NCBI GenBank assembly: GCA_903921365.1
Contig: CAIXPS010000011.1
Coordinates: 1 to 64,000, forward strand
Direction: 5' to 3'
Source of the DNA: an uncultured bacterium
GTDB lineage: Bacteria > Chloroflexota > Anaerolineae > J036 > Brachytrichaceae
DNA: 64,000 nt
Both the position numbers and the translations under genes were made by a program. Positions 24,347 to 31,724 of this stretch are shown here, piece by piece. Below the pieces are notes generated by a model. The model did no database searches. It worked only from the letters and a program-made list of their open reading frames with translations, and was not told the DNA's origin. The number at the start of each line of letters is the position of its first letter. Position 1 is the first letter of the stretch.

Positions 24347-25152
24347 GCTTTACTCACTTTGCCTGCGTCGCTTGCTAGTATCAGGGTGCCAACCGACTCG
24401 CCGTTCAGCGCGCGCAACAAGTTGCCGTCGACCAACCCGGAAAAAACGCGGATGCGCATGTGCGGGTGCGCCGTCGCCAGCGCAAGCATGTCGCGCGCTT
24501 TGCCAGCCATCCCGCCTGTAACATCCGTCCCATGGGATGCGCCGATGCCGCCCTGCACCTCGGCCCATGTCGCCGGCGTGATTACGGGAATTACATCGGG
24601 CTGCGCCATGCTGCGATACACGCCGGCAGTTTCCCCCGCGAGCAGGATGCGGGAGACCGGCAGCTGATCCGCGAGATAGGCAAACACCTCTTCCGTCGAC
24701 ACGATTGTCGCGCCACGGATGCTGTCGATCGCCACATCGCCCATTACCAACGGCGTCAGGCCATGCGCCAGCGCGGTTTGGATCAAACGAGTGTCAAGCG
24801 CGACCAGTTTGCCGTCTTCACACTGGGCTGACGCGGAGGGCGCTGCGCTTACAACTGGCACACCCGCCTCGTGCAAGGCATCTGCGACGATGCGGTTAAG
24901 CCGCGCCGCCGCCACCGCTACCTCGGCGAAGCCGCGCCATTCTTCCGCGCTGTGCGCGCCCGAGCGCGTGCCATACTTCCTGGCAGCGACGTGCCCGAAA
25001 GACCCGCTGCCGTGGCCGATCACCAGCGGCTCCGCGCTATGGCTCAAAAAGGCGTGAATCTCGCGCGCCAGCCGATTGATGACATCGGGGCGGGCCGCGC
25101 TATCGCGCGTCTTATCAGTGATGAGCGATCCGCCCAGCTTCAGAAACAACAT
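24343..25152 (-). CDS. Isopentenyl phosphate kinase
   Basis: The 269-residue protein belongs to the amino-acid-kinase fold: LFLKLGGSLITDK at the N-terminus, GHGSGSFGHVAA (with the diagnostic His that contacts isopentenyl phosphate), and DVTGGMAGKARDML near the C-terminus. The enzyme phosphorylates isopentenyl phosphate to IPP, the last step of the alternative mevalonate route described in archaea and some Chloroflexota such as Roseiflexus. ATG 25152 is preferred over GTG 25176: a TACAAT box lies exactly six bases before it, which points to a leaderless transcript. The M14 gene is co-transcribed. Confidence 0.85.
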   Translation of the reverse strand: MLFLKLGGSLITDKTRDSAARPDVINRLAREIHAFLSHSAEPLVIGHGSGSFGHVAARKYGTRSGAHSAEEWRGFAEVAVAAARLNRIVADALHEAGVPVVSAAPSASAQCEDGKLVALDTRLIQTALAHGLTPLVMGDVAIDSIRGATIVSTEEVFAYLADQLPVSRILLAGETAGVYRSMAQPDVIPVITPATWAEVQGGIGASHGTDVTGGMAGKARDMLALATAHPHMRIRVFSGLVDGNLLRALNGESVGTLILASDAGKVSKA

Positions 25153-25158
25153 GCGGAC

Positions 25159-25164
25159 ATTGTA
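25159..25164 (-). promoter_or_regulatory. -10 box TACAAT, six bases before the IPK start
   Basis: TACAAT-N6-ATG arrangement on the minus strand; no good -35. One of a series of such sites in this window. Confidence 0.55.
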
Positions 25165-25224
25165 TCCGCAAGACACAGTTTAAAGGCAGTTGGTCTGCGC
25201 ATGGGGCATCGCCGCCTACCCGGT

Positions 25225-26136
25225 TTACCCCGCCAGCACCAGAAACACATCGTCTAGCGTCGGCTCCGCCGGATCGATGCGCACTGTGTGAGCGGCGATG
25301 CCTTGCGTGACCAGGGCTGCGCGCAGAGCGTCTGCATCCGTGGCGCGGTTGGTGATGGCGCGCAAGTGATCGCCCGACAGCCCGGCGCGCAGCACGCCCG
25401 GCGCGTGCTCCAGCACCGCCAGCGCCTGCAGCAGCGGCTCGGCAGATATGTCCCAGGCCAGTCCCGGCAGCGCCTGCGTTTTCAGTGCCGTGGGCGTATC
25501 CATCGCCAGCAGCTTGCCGGCGCGCATGATGCCCACTCGCCCGCAGTATTCAGCCTCGTCCATGTAATGCGTGGTCACCAGAATCGTCACCCCATCCTCG
25601 GCGAGAGTGTAGATCAAATCCCAGAACGCGCGCCGCGCGGAGGGATCGACGCCGCTGGTCGGCTCGTCCAGGAACAGCAGGCGCGGGCGGTGAATCAACG
25701 CCACGGCCAGCGCCAGGCGCTGCCGCCAGCCGCTGGACAGCGAACTGGTGCGCAGCTTCTCCTGCCCGATCAGGCCGACCAGATCGAGCACTTCGTCGAT
25801 CTGCTTGCGCTTGTTCACGCCATATACGCCGGCGTAAAAGGTCAGGTTCTCCAGCACGGTTAACTCGTCGTACAGGGAGAACTTCTGCGACATGTAACCG
25901 CATAGCGCGCGCAGTCGTTCGGCATCGCGGCGGATGTCGTAACCCAGCACCTGCGCCTGTCCCTCGCTGGGGCGGATCAGACCGAGCAGCATGCGGATGG
26001 TGGTCGTCTTGCCTGAGCCGTTTGGCCCCAGGTAGCCCACCACCTCGCCAGCCTGCACCTCGAACGAAACGTGATCGACGGCAGTAAAGGCGCCGAAGCG
26101 GCGGGTGAGATTCTCCGCGTGGATGACGGTCGTCAT
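25225..26136 (-). CDS. ABC transporter ATP-binding protein (YbhF-like, second half)
   Basis: The 303-residue protein has Walker A GPNGSGKTTT, a Q-loop (YMSQKFSLYDELT), a signature LSSGWRQRL (altered from LSGGQ), Walker B LLFLDEPTSG and the H-loop ILVTTHYMDEAEY. This matches drug/Na-exporter type ATPases. The ATG overlaps the stop of the adjacent ATPase gene. In E. coli YbhF the two ATPase domains are fused; here they are two genes. It is the last gene of the TetR-controlled export operon. Confidence 0.88.
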   Translation of the reverse strand: MTTVIHAENLTRRFGAFTAVDHVSFEVQAGEVVGYLGPNGSGKTTTIRMLLGLIRPSEGQAQVLGYDIRRDAERLRALCGYMSQKFSLYDELTVLENLTFYAGVYGVNKRKQIDEVLDLVGLIGQEKLRTSSLSSGWRQRLALAVALIHRPRLLFLDEPTSGVDPSARRAFWDLIYTLAEDGVTILVTTHYMDEAEYCGRVGIMRAGKLLAMDTPTALKTQALPGLAWDISAEPLLQALAVLEHAPGVLRAGLSGDHLRAITNRATDADALRAALVTQGIAAHTVRIDPAEPTLDDVFLVLAG

Positions 26137-27116
26137 GCTTGTGGCGCCTCCGCTGCTTGCGCCTGGCTGGCTGTGGGAACATCTTCCGACAGCGCGATGA
26201 ACACGTCTTCGAGCTGGGCCGGCGCCTCACGCAGGCGCGTGATGGTGCAGCCCGCGTCGCGCGGCGCATTGGCCAGCCGCGCCATCACGTTATCTGCCTG
26301 ACCAGCGGCTACGCGCAGGTGCAGCCGGTCGCCGAACATCTGCACATTCTCAACGCCCGGATCGGTCTGGGCGATGCGGCGCAGCTGGCGCAGCGGCTGG
26401 CCGGCCAGTTCGAGCACCCGCCCCTGCAAGCGCGCGCGCAGTTCGGCGGGTTTGCCCTCGGTCAGCAGCCGCCCGTGGTGTAGAAAGCCCACCCGCCCAC
26501 AGCGCGTGGCTTCGTCCATGTAGGGCGTGCTCACCAGCACCGCGACGCCTCGCTCGGCGTCGCCCACCAGGCGGATGATCAACTGCCAGAAGTCCTGGCG
26601 CGTCAGTGGGTCGACGCCGGTGGTGGGCTCATCCAGCAGCAGGATGCGCGGGCGATGTACGAGCGCTGCTGCCAGCCCCAGCTTCTGGCGCATGCCGCCG
26701 GAGAGTTGCCCGGCCCGCCTCGCGCCAAACTCGTCCAGGCCGACGAACTGCAGGATGGCGTGGCAGCGCGGTTTCCACTCGCGGGCCGGGATGCCGCGCA
26801 CCTCGGCGAAGAAGCGGATGTTCTCCAGCACGGTCAGCTCTTGATACAGTGAGAAGCGCTGCGACAGGTAACCGATCTGACCGCGCGCCTGTTCGGGCTG
26901 GCGCGCGGCGTTGACGCCGGCGATCAGCGCTTCACCCGCATCGGCGCGGATGGCGTTGCATAATAAGCGCATGAAGGTGGTCTTGCCCGCGCCGTCCGGG
27001 CCGACCAGGCCGTAGATCTCGCCGGCATCGACGCGCAGGCTGACATCGTCCACCGCGCGCGCGCGGCCGAAGGAACGAGAGAGATGCACTGCCTGAATTA
27101 AAGTCGTTGCCGCCAT
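26133..27116 (-). CDS. ABC transporter ATP-binding protein (YbhF-like, first half)
   Basis: The 327-residue protein has Walker A GPDGAGKTTF, signature LSGGMRQKL, Walker B ILLLDEPTTG and VLVSTPYMDEATRC, where the usual switch His is Pro-containing (STPY rather than TTHY). That may lower hydrolysis at one site of the heterodimer it would form with the neighbouring ATPase. A C-terminal ~90-residue extension follows. It starts 14 bases after the membrane-fusion gene. Confidence 0.88.
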   Translation of the reverse strand: MAATTLIQAVHLSRSFGRARAVDDVSLRVDAGEIYGLVGPDGAGKTTFMRLLCNAIRADAGEALIAGVNAARQPEQARGQIGYLSQRFSLYQELTVLENIRFFAEVRGIPAREWKPRCHAILQFVGLDEFGARRAGQLSGGMRQKLGLAAALVHRPRILLLDEPTTGVDPLTRQDFWQLIIRLVGDAERGVAVLVSTPYMDEATRCGRVGFLHHGRLLTEGKPAELRARLQGRVLELAGQPLRQLRRIAQTDPGVENVQMFGDRLHLRVAAGQADNVMARLANAPRDAGCTITRLREAPAQLEDVFIALSEDVPTASQAQAAEAPQA

Positions 27117-27130
27117 ATTTTCACGAATCT

Positions 27131-28576
27131 CTACTTTCTCTCAAACACCACATCCGCCGGCATGCCCGGCTTGAGCCGGCCGGACGCATCGCTGATGGTC
27201 AGTTTGATCGCGAACACGGTGGTGCTACGACCTTCGACCGTCTGAACGTTGCGCGGGGTGAACTCGGCCTTGTCGGCGATGGTGGCCACCCTGGCGTTGA
27301 AGCTGACGCCGGGGAAGGAGTCGACCGTCACCTGCGTCGCCTGGCCGATCTTGACCTGGCCGTAGCGATCCTCGGGCACGTACACAGTCAAGGTCAGGTC
27401 GTCGAGGCGCACCATGGTCAACAGCGGCGCGCCAGCGCTGGCCATCTCGCCTGGCTCGACTGAGCGCGTCAGCAGGCGGCCGTCGGCAGGGGCGACGAGG
27501 ACCATCCTGGCGATTTGCAGCTGCAGCGTGTCGACGCTGGCCTGGGCCGCGTCGACCTGGGCTTTGGCCGCGTCCAGTTGCTGCGAACGCGCGCCCGCCT
27601 TCAACTGGTCCAACTGCGCCTGGGCTTGGGCGACCTGGGCCTGGGCGGCAGCGCGCTGTTGCGGGCGGGCGCCGGTGATGACCGCGTCCAGCGCTGCCCG
27701 GGCCTGATCGACCTGAGCCTGGGCCTGGGTCATATCGAAACTGCGCGCCGGGTTGGCGGCCAGGTCCAGCGCGGCGCGGGCGCTCTGCACCTGTTCGGAC
27801 GCAGCTGACAATTTGGCGGCGTCCGGCTGTTCGGCGGCCTTGTCATACACCGCTTTGGCGGCGTTGATGTTGTTGGTGGCCTGCTCCAGCGCCAGCGATG
27901 CGGGACTGGCGCCAATGGCCGCGGGGTTGAACTGGTTGGCGCTGTCATATGCGGTCTGCGCCTTCTTCACCGCCGCCTCAGCGTTGCGGTAGTTTGCCTC
28001 GGCCTGGGCGTAATCCAGTTCCTGCGGGCCGGCTTTCAACTTGTTGTACGCCTCCGTAGCTGCGTTCAAAGCCGCGGCAGCAGCCGAGACGGTGGATGGG
28101 CGAGCGCCATCCACCGTGCGGCTGTAATTCGCGCTCGCGGCGACGAGGCCCGCCCGCGCCTGGCGCACCTGCTCGTCGGTCGAACCAGCCTGGAGCAGGT
28201 CGTAGTTGGCCTGGGCCGCGTCCACGGCTGCCTGGGACTGCCGCACCTGCTCGGCCGTTGGACCGGCCTTGAGCAGGTCGTAGTTGGCCTGGGCAGCCTT
28301 CAAAGCTGCCTGGGATTGGCGCAGTTGCGACTGCAGCACGCTGTCGTCCAGGCGCACCAGCACCTGGCTGGCCTTCACCGCATCACCTTCCCTGGCCGTC
28401 ACTTCCAGTACGCGCCCGCCGGCTTCGGGGGCAATCCTGATCTCGGTCGATTCGACCGTGCCGGTGGCAGTGAGCGGGCCACCGGCGCCGCCGGTCTGCC
28501 CAGGCAGGGTGCAGCCGGCCAGCATGCCCAGCAGCGCCGCACCCAACAGTATTCGTATTCCTGGTGATCTCTTCAT
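27131..28576 (-). CDS. HlyD/EmrA-family membrane fusion lipoprotein of ABC exporter
   Basis: The 481-residue protein starts at ATG 28576 with a lipoprotein signal (ILLGAALLGMLAGC). A split biotinyl-lipoyl domain (ILIAPEAGGRV-like start, APADGRLLTRSVEPGE later) brackets a very long alpha-hairpin of Ala/Gln/Asp-rich heptads. Parts of the hairpin are tandem copies (two copies of AAQANYDLL in 35-residue units), so it was lengthened by duplication. It would bridge the transporter to the cell envelope. The longer hairpin than E. coli YbhG is unusual. TTG 28591 is a weaker start. Confidence 0.85.
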   Translation of the reverse strand: MKRSPGIRILLGAALLGMLAGCTLPGQTGGAGGPLTATGTVESTEIRIAPEAGGRVLEVTAREGDAVKASQVLVRLDDSVLQSQLRQSQAALKAAQANYDLLKAGPTAEQVRQSQAAVDAAQANYDLLQAGSTDEQVRQARAGLVAASANYSRTVDGARPSTVSAAAAALNAATEAYNKLKAGPQELDYAQAEANYRNAEAAVKKAQTAYDSANQFNPAAIGASPASLALEQATNNINAAKAVYDKAAEQPDAAKLSAASEQVQSARAALDLAANPARSFDMTQAQAQVDQARAALDAVITGARPQQRAAAQAQVAQAQAQLDQLKAGARSQQLDAAKAQVDAAQASVDTLQLQIARMVLVAPADGRLLTRSVEPGEMASAGAPLLTMVRLDDLTLTVYVPEDRYGQVKIGQATQVTVDSFPGVSFNARVATIADKAEFTPRNVQTVEGRSTTVFAIKLTISDASGRLKPGMPADVVFERK

Positions 28577-28716
28577 TCTGCACCTCAGCAATGTGTTAAT
28601 AGCAACCTTCAGTGTGTATAGGTTTTTGCATTCGCTCTGCGTCTACGCCTCTACACCCATGGCAACGGCATGGCATGCAGTGCGCACACGCAGGTGCGCC
28701 TCTACGAATGTCAATC

Positions 28717-29850
28717 TCAATCCAATCTCTTGCGCACCCGCAGCGCCGCCACGGTCATGATGACCGTGCCAAAGATGGCCAGAGCGATCAGTTCGCCTTG
28801 TATCGCCTCGATGCCCACGCCTTTCAGCATCAAGGCGCGAATGACCACCAGGTAGTACCTGAGCGGCACCAGGTAGGAGGCCGCCTGCAGGAAGCCGGGC
28901 ATGGCCTCCAGCGGAAAGAAAAAGCCAGACAGGAAGATGGAGGGCAGGATAGTCATGAACACGGTCAGGATCGCCTCCTGCTGGGTATTGGCCAGCGTCG
29001 ACGCCAGCAGCCCGATGCCCAGCCCCGATACCAGGAACAGGCACGAGGCGCCAGCAATCAGTAACAGGTCCCCGCGCACCGGCACATTGAACCACCACGT
29101 GCCGAGCGCCAGCACCTCAACCGTGTTGACCAAGGCCAGGATCACAAACGGCATCAGTTTGCCTACCACCAGCTCCCAGGGGCGGATGGGGGTGACGATA
29201 AGCTGCTCGATAGTGCCGCGCTCGTACTCGCGCACCACCGCGCCGGAGGTCAAAATCGATGTCAACAACTGCAAGATCATACCCACCAGGGCCGGCACCA
29301 TGAAATAGGCGCTGTTCAAGTCCGGGTTGTACCAGACCTGCGTGCGCACGTCGACCGGCAGGGTCAGCGAAGCCGGCTGCCCGCGTTGCGCCTGGCGGTC
29401 GGCCAGGATGGTGGTGGCATACGACTGGGCGATCTGCTGCGCAGCCGCCAGCGCGGTCGAGGCGACGGTGGGGTCGGAGCCGTCGAGAACGAACGCCACA
29501 TGACCCACGCCTGTCCCCTTCAACTGCTGGCCGTAATCGGGCGGAATCACCAGCCCAGCCCTGGCGTCGCCGCGGTCGATGAGCGTCCGCATCTCAGCCT
29601 CCGAGTTGACGTCGTAGGTCAGGCGGAAGTAATCCGCCGCGCGATAGGCGTCCAGCAGGGCGCGCGCGGCCGGTCCGCGGTCCTGGTCGAACACCGCCAG
29701 CGGCACATTGCGCACGTCGTTGGTGGCGGCATAGCTCAACAGGAACAATTGCAGCACCGGGAAAACCAGCGCCAGTACCAGGGTGCGTTTGTCGCGCATG
29801 ATCTGGATGAATTCCTTGCGGATGATGGAGAGCAGGCGGGTGTTGAACAT
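28717..29850 (-). CDS. ABC-2 type transporter permease (YbhS/YbhR-like)
   Basis: The 377-residue protein has one N-terminal transmembrane helix (RTLVLALVFPVLQLFLLSYA), a ~140-residue external domain, and five C-terminal helices. YERGTIEQLIVTPIRPWELV is the conserved cytosolic ABC-2 motif. YbhGFSR-type systems normally have two permeases; only one is present, so it presumably works as a homodimer. It follows the regulator gene by three bases. The 140-base gap to the fusion-protein gene holds no supported ORF. Confidence 0.85.
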   Translation of the reverse strand: MFNTRLLSIIRKEFIQIMRDKRTLVLALVFPVLQLFLLSYAATNDVRNVPLAVFDQDRGPAARALLDAYRAADYFRLTYDVNSEAEMRTLIDRGDARAGLVIPPDYGQQLKGTGVGHVAFVLDGSDPTVASTALAAAQQIAQSYATTILADRQAQRGQPASLTLPVDVRTQVWYNPDLNSAYFMVPALVGMILQLLTSILTSGAVVREYERGTIEQLIVTPIRPWELVVGKLMPFVILALVNTVEVLALGTWWFNVPVRGDLLLIAGASCLFLVSGLGIGLLASTLANTQQEAILTVFMTILPSIFLSGFFFPLEAMPGFLQAASYLVPLRYYLVVIRALMLKGVGIEAIQGELIALAIFGTVIMTVAALRVRKRLD

Positions 29851-29853
29851 GGG

Positions 29854-30567
29854 TTATTCCGCGCGGGCGTCAGAAACAGGCTGATCAATGGATTTGACAC
29901 GCGCACCATGACCGGCCTGTTTATGAGCAGCGTGTCCAAGGGGGATGGCTTCGTTGCCGTGCGCCGTCATCAGCACGCCGTGCAAGAAGATATCGATGGA
30001 GTAGTTCAAGCTTTCGCTCCTGGCCTCCGCCGGCAGGCTGCCGATGATCTGCTCGGAGATGGCGTACGAGACAAACATACCCAGGAAGGCGCGCACGATC
30101 ATGAACACCGGAACGGGACGCAGGCGCTCGCGCGCCTGGGCAACTTCTAAGCGAGCCACGAAGTTCTGCAGGCGCGGCAGCATCTTGTCCACAAACGCCG
30201 GCAGATGGCAGGCCTTGAACTCAATCATCTCGATGAACATCAAGTTGAGGAAGTCCGGGCGCTCGGCAAGCACGGCCACCATGCGGCGGATAAGGTCGCG
30301 AAGGAGATCCTCCAGGCTGTCGCCTTGTGCCTCCTCCAGGAGAGGGACGATCTGCAGGTAGGGGTGGCGCTCGGCGAAGATGGCGGCGAAGATGTCCTCC
30401 TTGCCGTCGAAATGGTTGTAAATCCCGCCCAAGGCGATGCCAGCCCGGCTGGCGATCTGGCGCATGGAGGTGGCGCTGTAACCCTTTTCGAGAAACAGGG
30501 CGTGGGCCGCCTGTATGATCTGGGCGCGGGTGGTCTCACCGCGGGTTAAGGTTGATTCGGATTCCAT
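29854..30567 (-). CDS. TetR/AcrR family transcriptional regulator
   Basis: The 237-residue protein has an N-terminal TetR helix-turn-helix: ETTRAQIIQAAHALFLEKGY, SMRQIASRAGIALGGIYNHF, then the family's DGKEDIFAAI. The rest is the variable ligand-binding domain with a polar C-terminal tail longer than usual. It is the first gene of the exporter operon and its own start codon lies inside a TetR-type palindrome (30566-30589). It therefore likely represses itself and the exporter until an exported compound binds. Confidence 0.9.
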   Translation of the reverse strand: MESESTLTRGETTRAQIIQAAHALFLEKGYSATSMRQIASRAGIALGGIYNHFDGKEDIFAAIFAERHPYLQIVPLLEEAQGDSLEDLLRDLIRRMVAVLAERPDFLNLMFIEMIEFKACHLPAFVDKMLPRLQNFVARLEVAQARERLRPVPVFMIVRAFLGMFVSYAISEQIIGSLPAEARSESLNYSIDIFLHGVLMTAHGNEAIPLGHAAHKQAGHGARVKSIDQPVSDARAE

Positions 30568-30615
30568 ATGAACGAACGTCCATTCATATTATAGTAAGGA
30601 GAAAAGAAAAGTCAA
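30566..30615 (-). promoter_or_regulatory. TetR promoter and 24-bp operator of the ABC exporter operon
   Basis: Minus strand: -35 TTGACT (30610-30615), 16-base spacer, -10 TATAAT (30588-30593). An imperfect 24-bp palindrome at 30566-30589 (20 of 24 positions symmetric; half-site ATATGAA with ACGT at the centre) covers the likely transcription start and the start codon. GAACGT/TTCATTC-type palindromes are typical TetR operators. A perfect palindrome GCAGCATGCTGC lies just upstream at 30616-30627. Confidence 0.75.
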
Positions 30616-30805
30616 GCAGCATGCTGCGCATGGAACATCGAGACCGTTATTTACCGATTGTGACAGGGAAACTGAGCGTTACGGCGTCTGCGTCGCCGGC
30701 CAACAACATCCAGAGGGCGTGGCGTGGCGCGTTTATATCACGCATGGACACGGCACATGGTCCCAGAGTGTAACATCCAAGTTCGCGTCGGTAAAATCCA
30801 GACGT

Positions 30806-30811
30806 TATAAT
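30806..30811 (+). promoter_or_regulatory. -10 box TATAAT, seven bases before the methyltransferase start
   Basis: TATAAT at 30806-30811 with ATG at 30819, so transcription should begin at or next to the A of the start codon. The -35 region is weak. Confidence 0.55.
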
Positions 30812-30818
30812 CGCCGCA

Positions 30819-31661
30819 ATGACTGAAAACAACGTGCTTACCGTTCATCGCGAGCGAGACTTCCTGGCCGATTTCCTGCAACGGTACTGGTTTGCTCCGC
30901 CTGTGGCATTGTGGCGTTCCATCGAGGCAAAAGCGCTAACCACGGTCGACTTTCCCGCGCCGATGCTGGACTTTGGCTGCGGCGATGGCCTGTTCACCGA
31001 ATCCGTGTTTGGCAAGCAGCCCGGCATCTATGGCTGTGACATTGCAACGGGCGAACTGCCTGACGCGCGCGCGAGCGGCGTGTACTGGCGCGGGGTGCAG
31101 TTCAGTGATGGGCACGCCCTGCCATACCCAAATGGCATGTTTGGCTCCGTGTACTCCAACTCGGTCGTCGAGCACATTCCCGATCCGCACAACGTGTTGC
31201 CCGAACTGGGGCGCGTGCTGCGCAAAGGGGGCATCCTGGTGCTGACCGTGCCCAGCGACCGCTTTCGAAGCCTGCTCGATGGCGTCAGAACCGCGCCGAC
31301 AAAGGCAGCCGCACAGGCATACGCGACGAGCGTGGACAAGTTGTTCGCACACCACCACTATCACACCGCCGACGAGTGGCGCGTGCTGCTGCAGGCCGCC
31401 GGGATGAAACTCGTGAAGGCGACCTATTACGTCTCGCCCGCTGCCACGGCGACGTGGGATCGCATGAACCGCGCGTATGGCATCGGCGGCCGGTCGCTCT
31501 TTAACATGGCCGCATCGCCGCGCCTGAAGTTCCTCGGCTATCAAAAGTTGATGGCAAAGCAGGTTTACGCCAGCCTGCTCCCACGTCTGCGCCCACTGTA
31601 TGACGAAAACAACCCCAACGAAGGCGGGGGCTTGCTGGTCGTGGGTGAAAAGAGAGATTAG
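30819..31661 (+). CDS. Class I SAM-dependent methyltransferase (Methyltransf_11)
   Basis: The 280-residue protein has motif I LDFGCGDGLF, an acidic residue in GCDIATG after strand 2, NSVVEHIPDP (the Methyltransf_11 motif IV) and LRKGGILVLTVPSD (motif V/VI). The long C-terminal part resembles methyltransferases of sugar or lipid assembly clusters. The GT-C glycosyltransferase gene follows 63 bases downstream, so a role in surface glycan or lipid modification is plausible. Its stop codon lies inside a GAGATTA-type microsatellite. Confidence 0.82.
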   Translation: MTENNVLTVHRERDFLADFLQRYWFAPPVALWRSIEAKALTTVDFPAPMLDFGCGDGLFTESVFGKQPGIYGCDIATGELPDARASGVYWRGVQFSDGHALPYPNGMFGSVYSNSVVEHIPDPHNVLPELGRVLRKGGILVLTVPSDRFRSLLDGVRTAPTKAAAQAYATSVDKLFAHHHYHTADEWRVLLQAAGMKLVKATYYVSPAATATWDRMNRAYGIGGRSLFNMAASPRLKFLGYQKLMAKQVYASLLPRLRPLYDENNPNEGGGLLVVGEKRD

Positions 31662-31689
31662 AGATTAGAAACTAGAGATTGGAGACTGG
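31651..31689. repeat. GAGATTA/GAGATTG heptamer microsatellite
   Basis: Imperfect runs of AGAGATT; the methyltransferase stop codon (31659-31661) is within it. Confidence 0.7.
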
Positions 31690-31724
31690 ACGCCTGATGA
31701 ACAGTCATCAATGTCGAACTTGTT

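Noticed and set aside
28643-29098. Possible second permease frame in the exporter operon.
   Set aside because: It is a different frame inside the permease gene; no transmembrane or ABC-2 motif is present in the 140-base gap.
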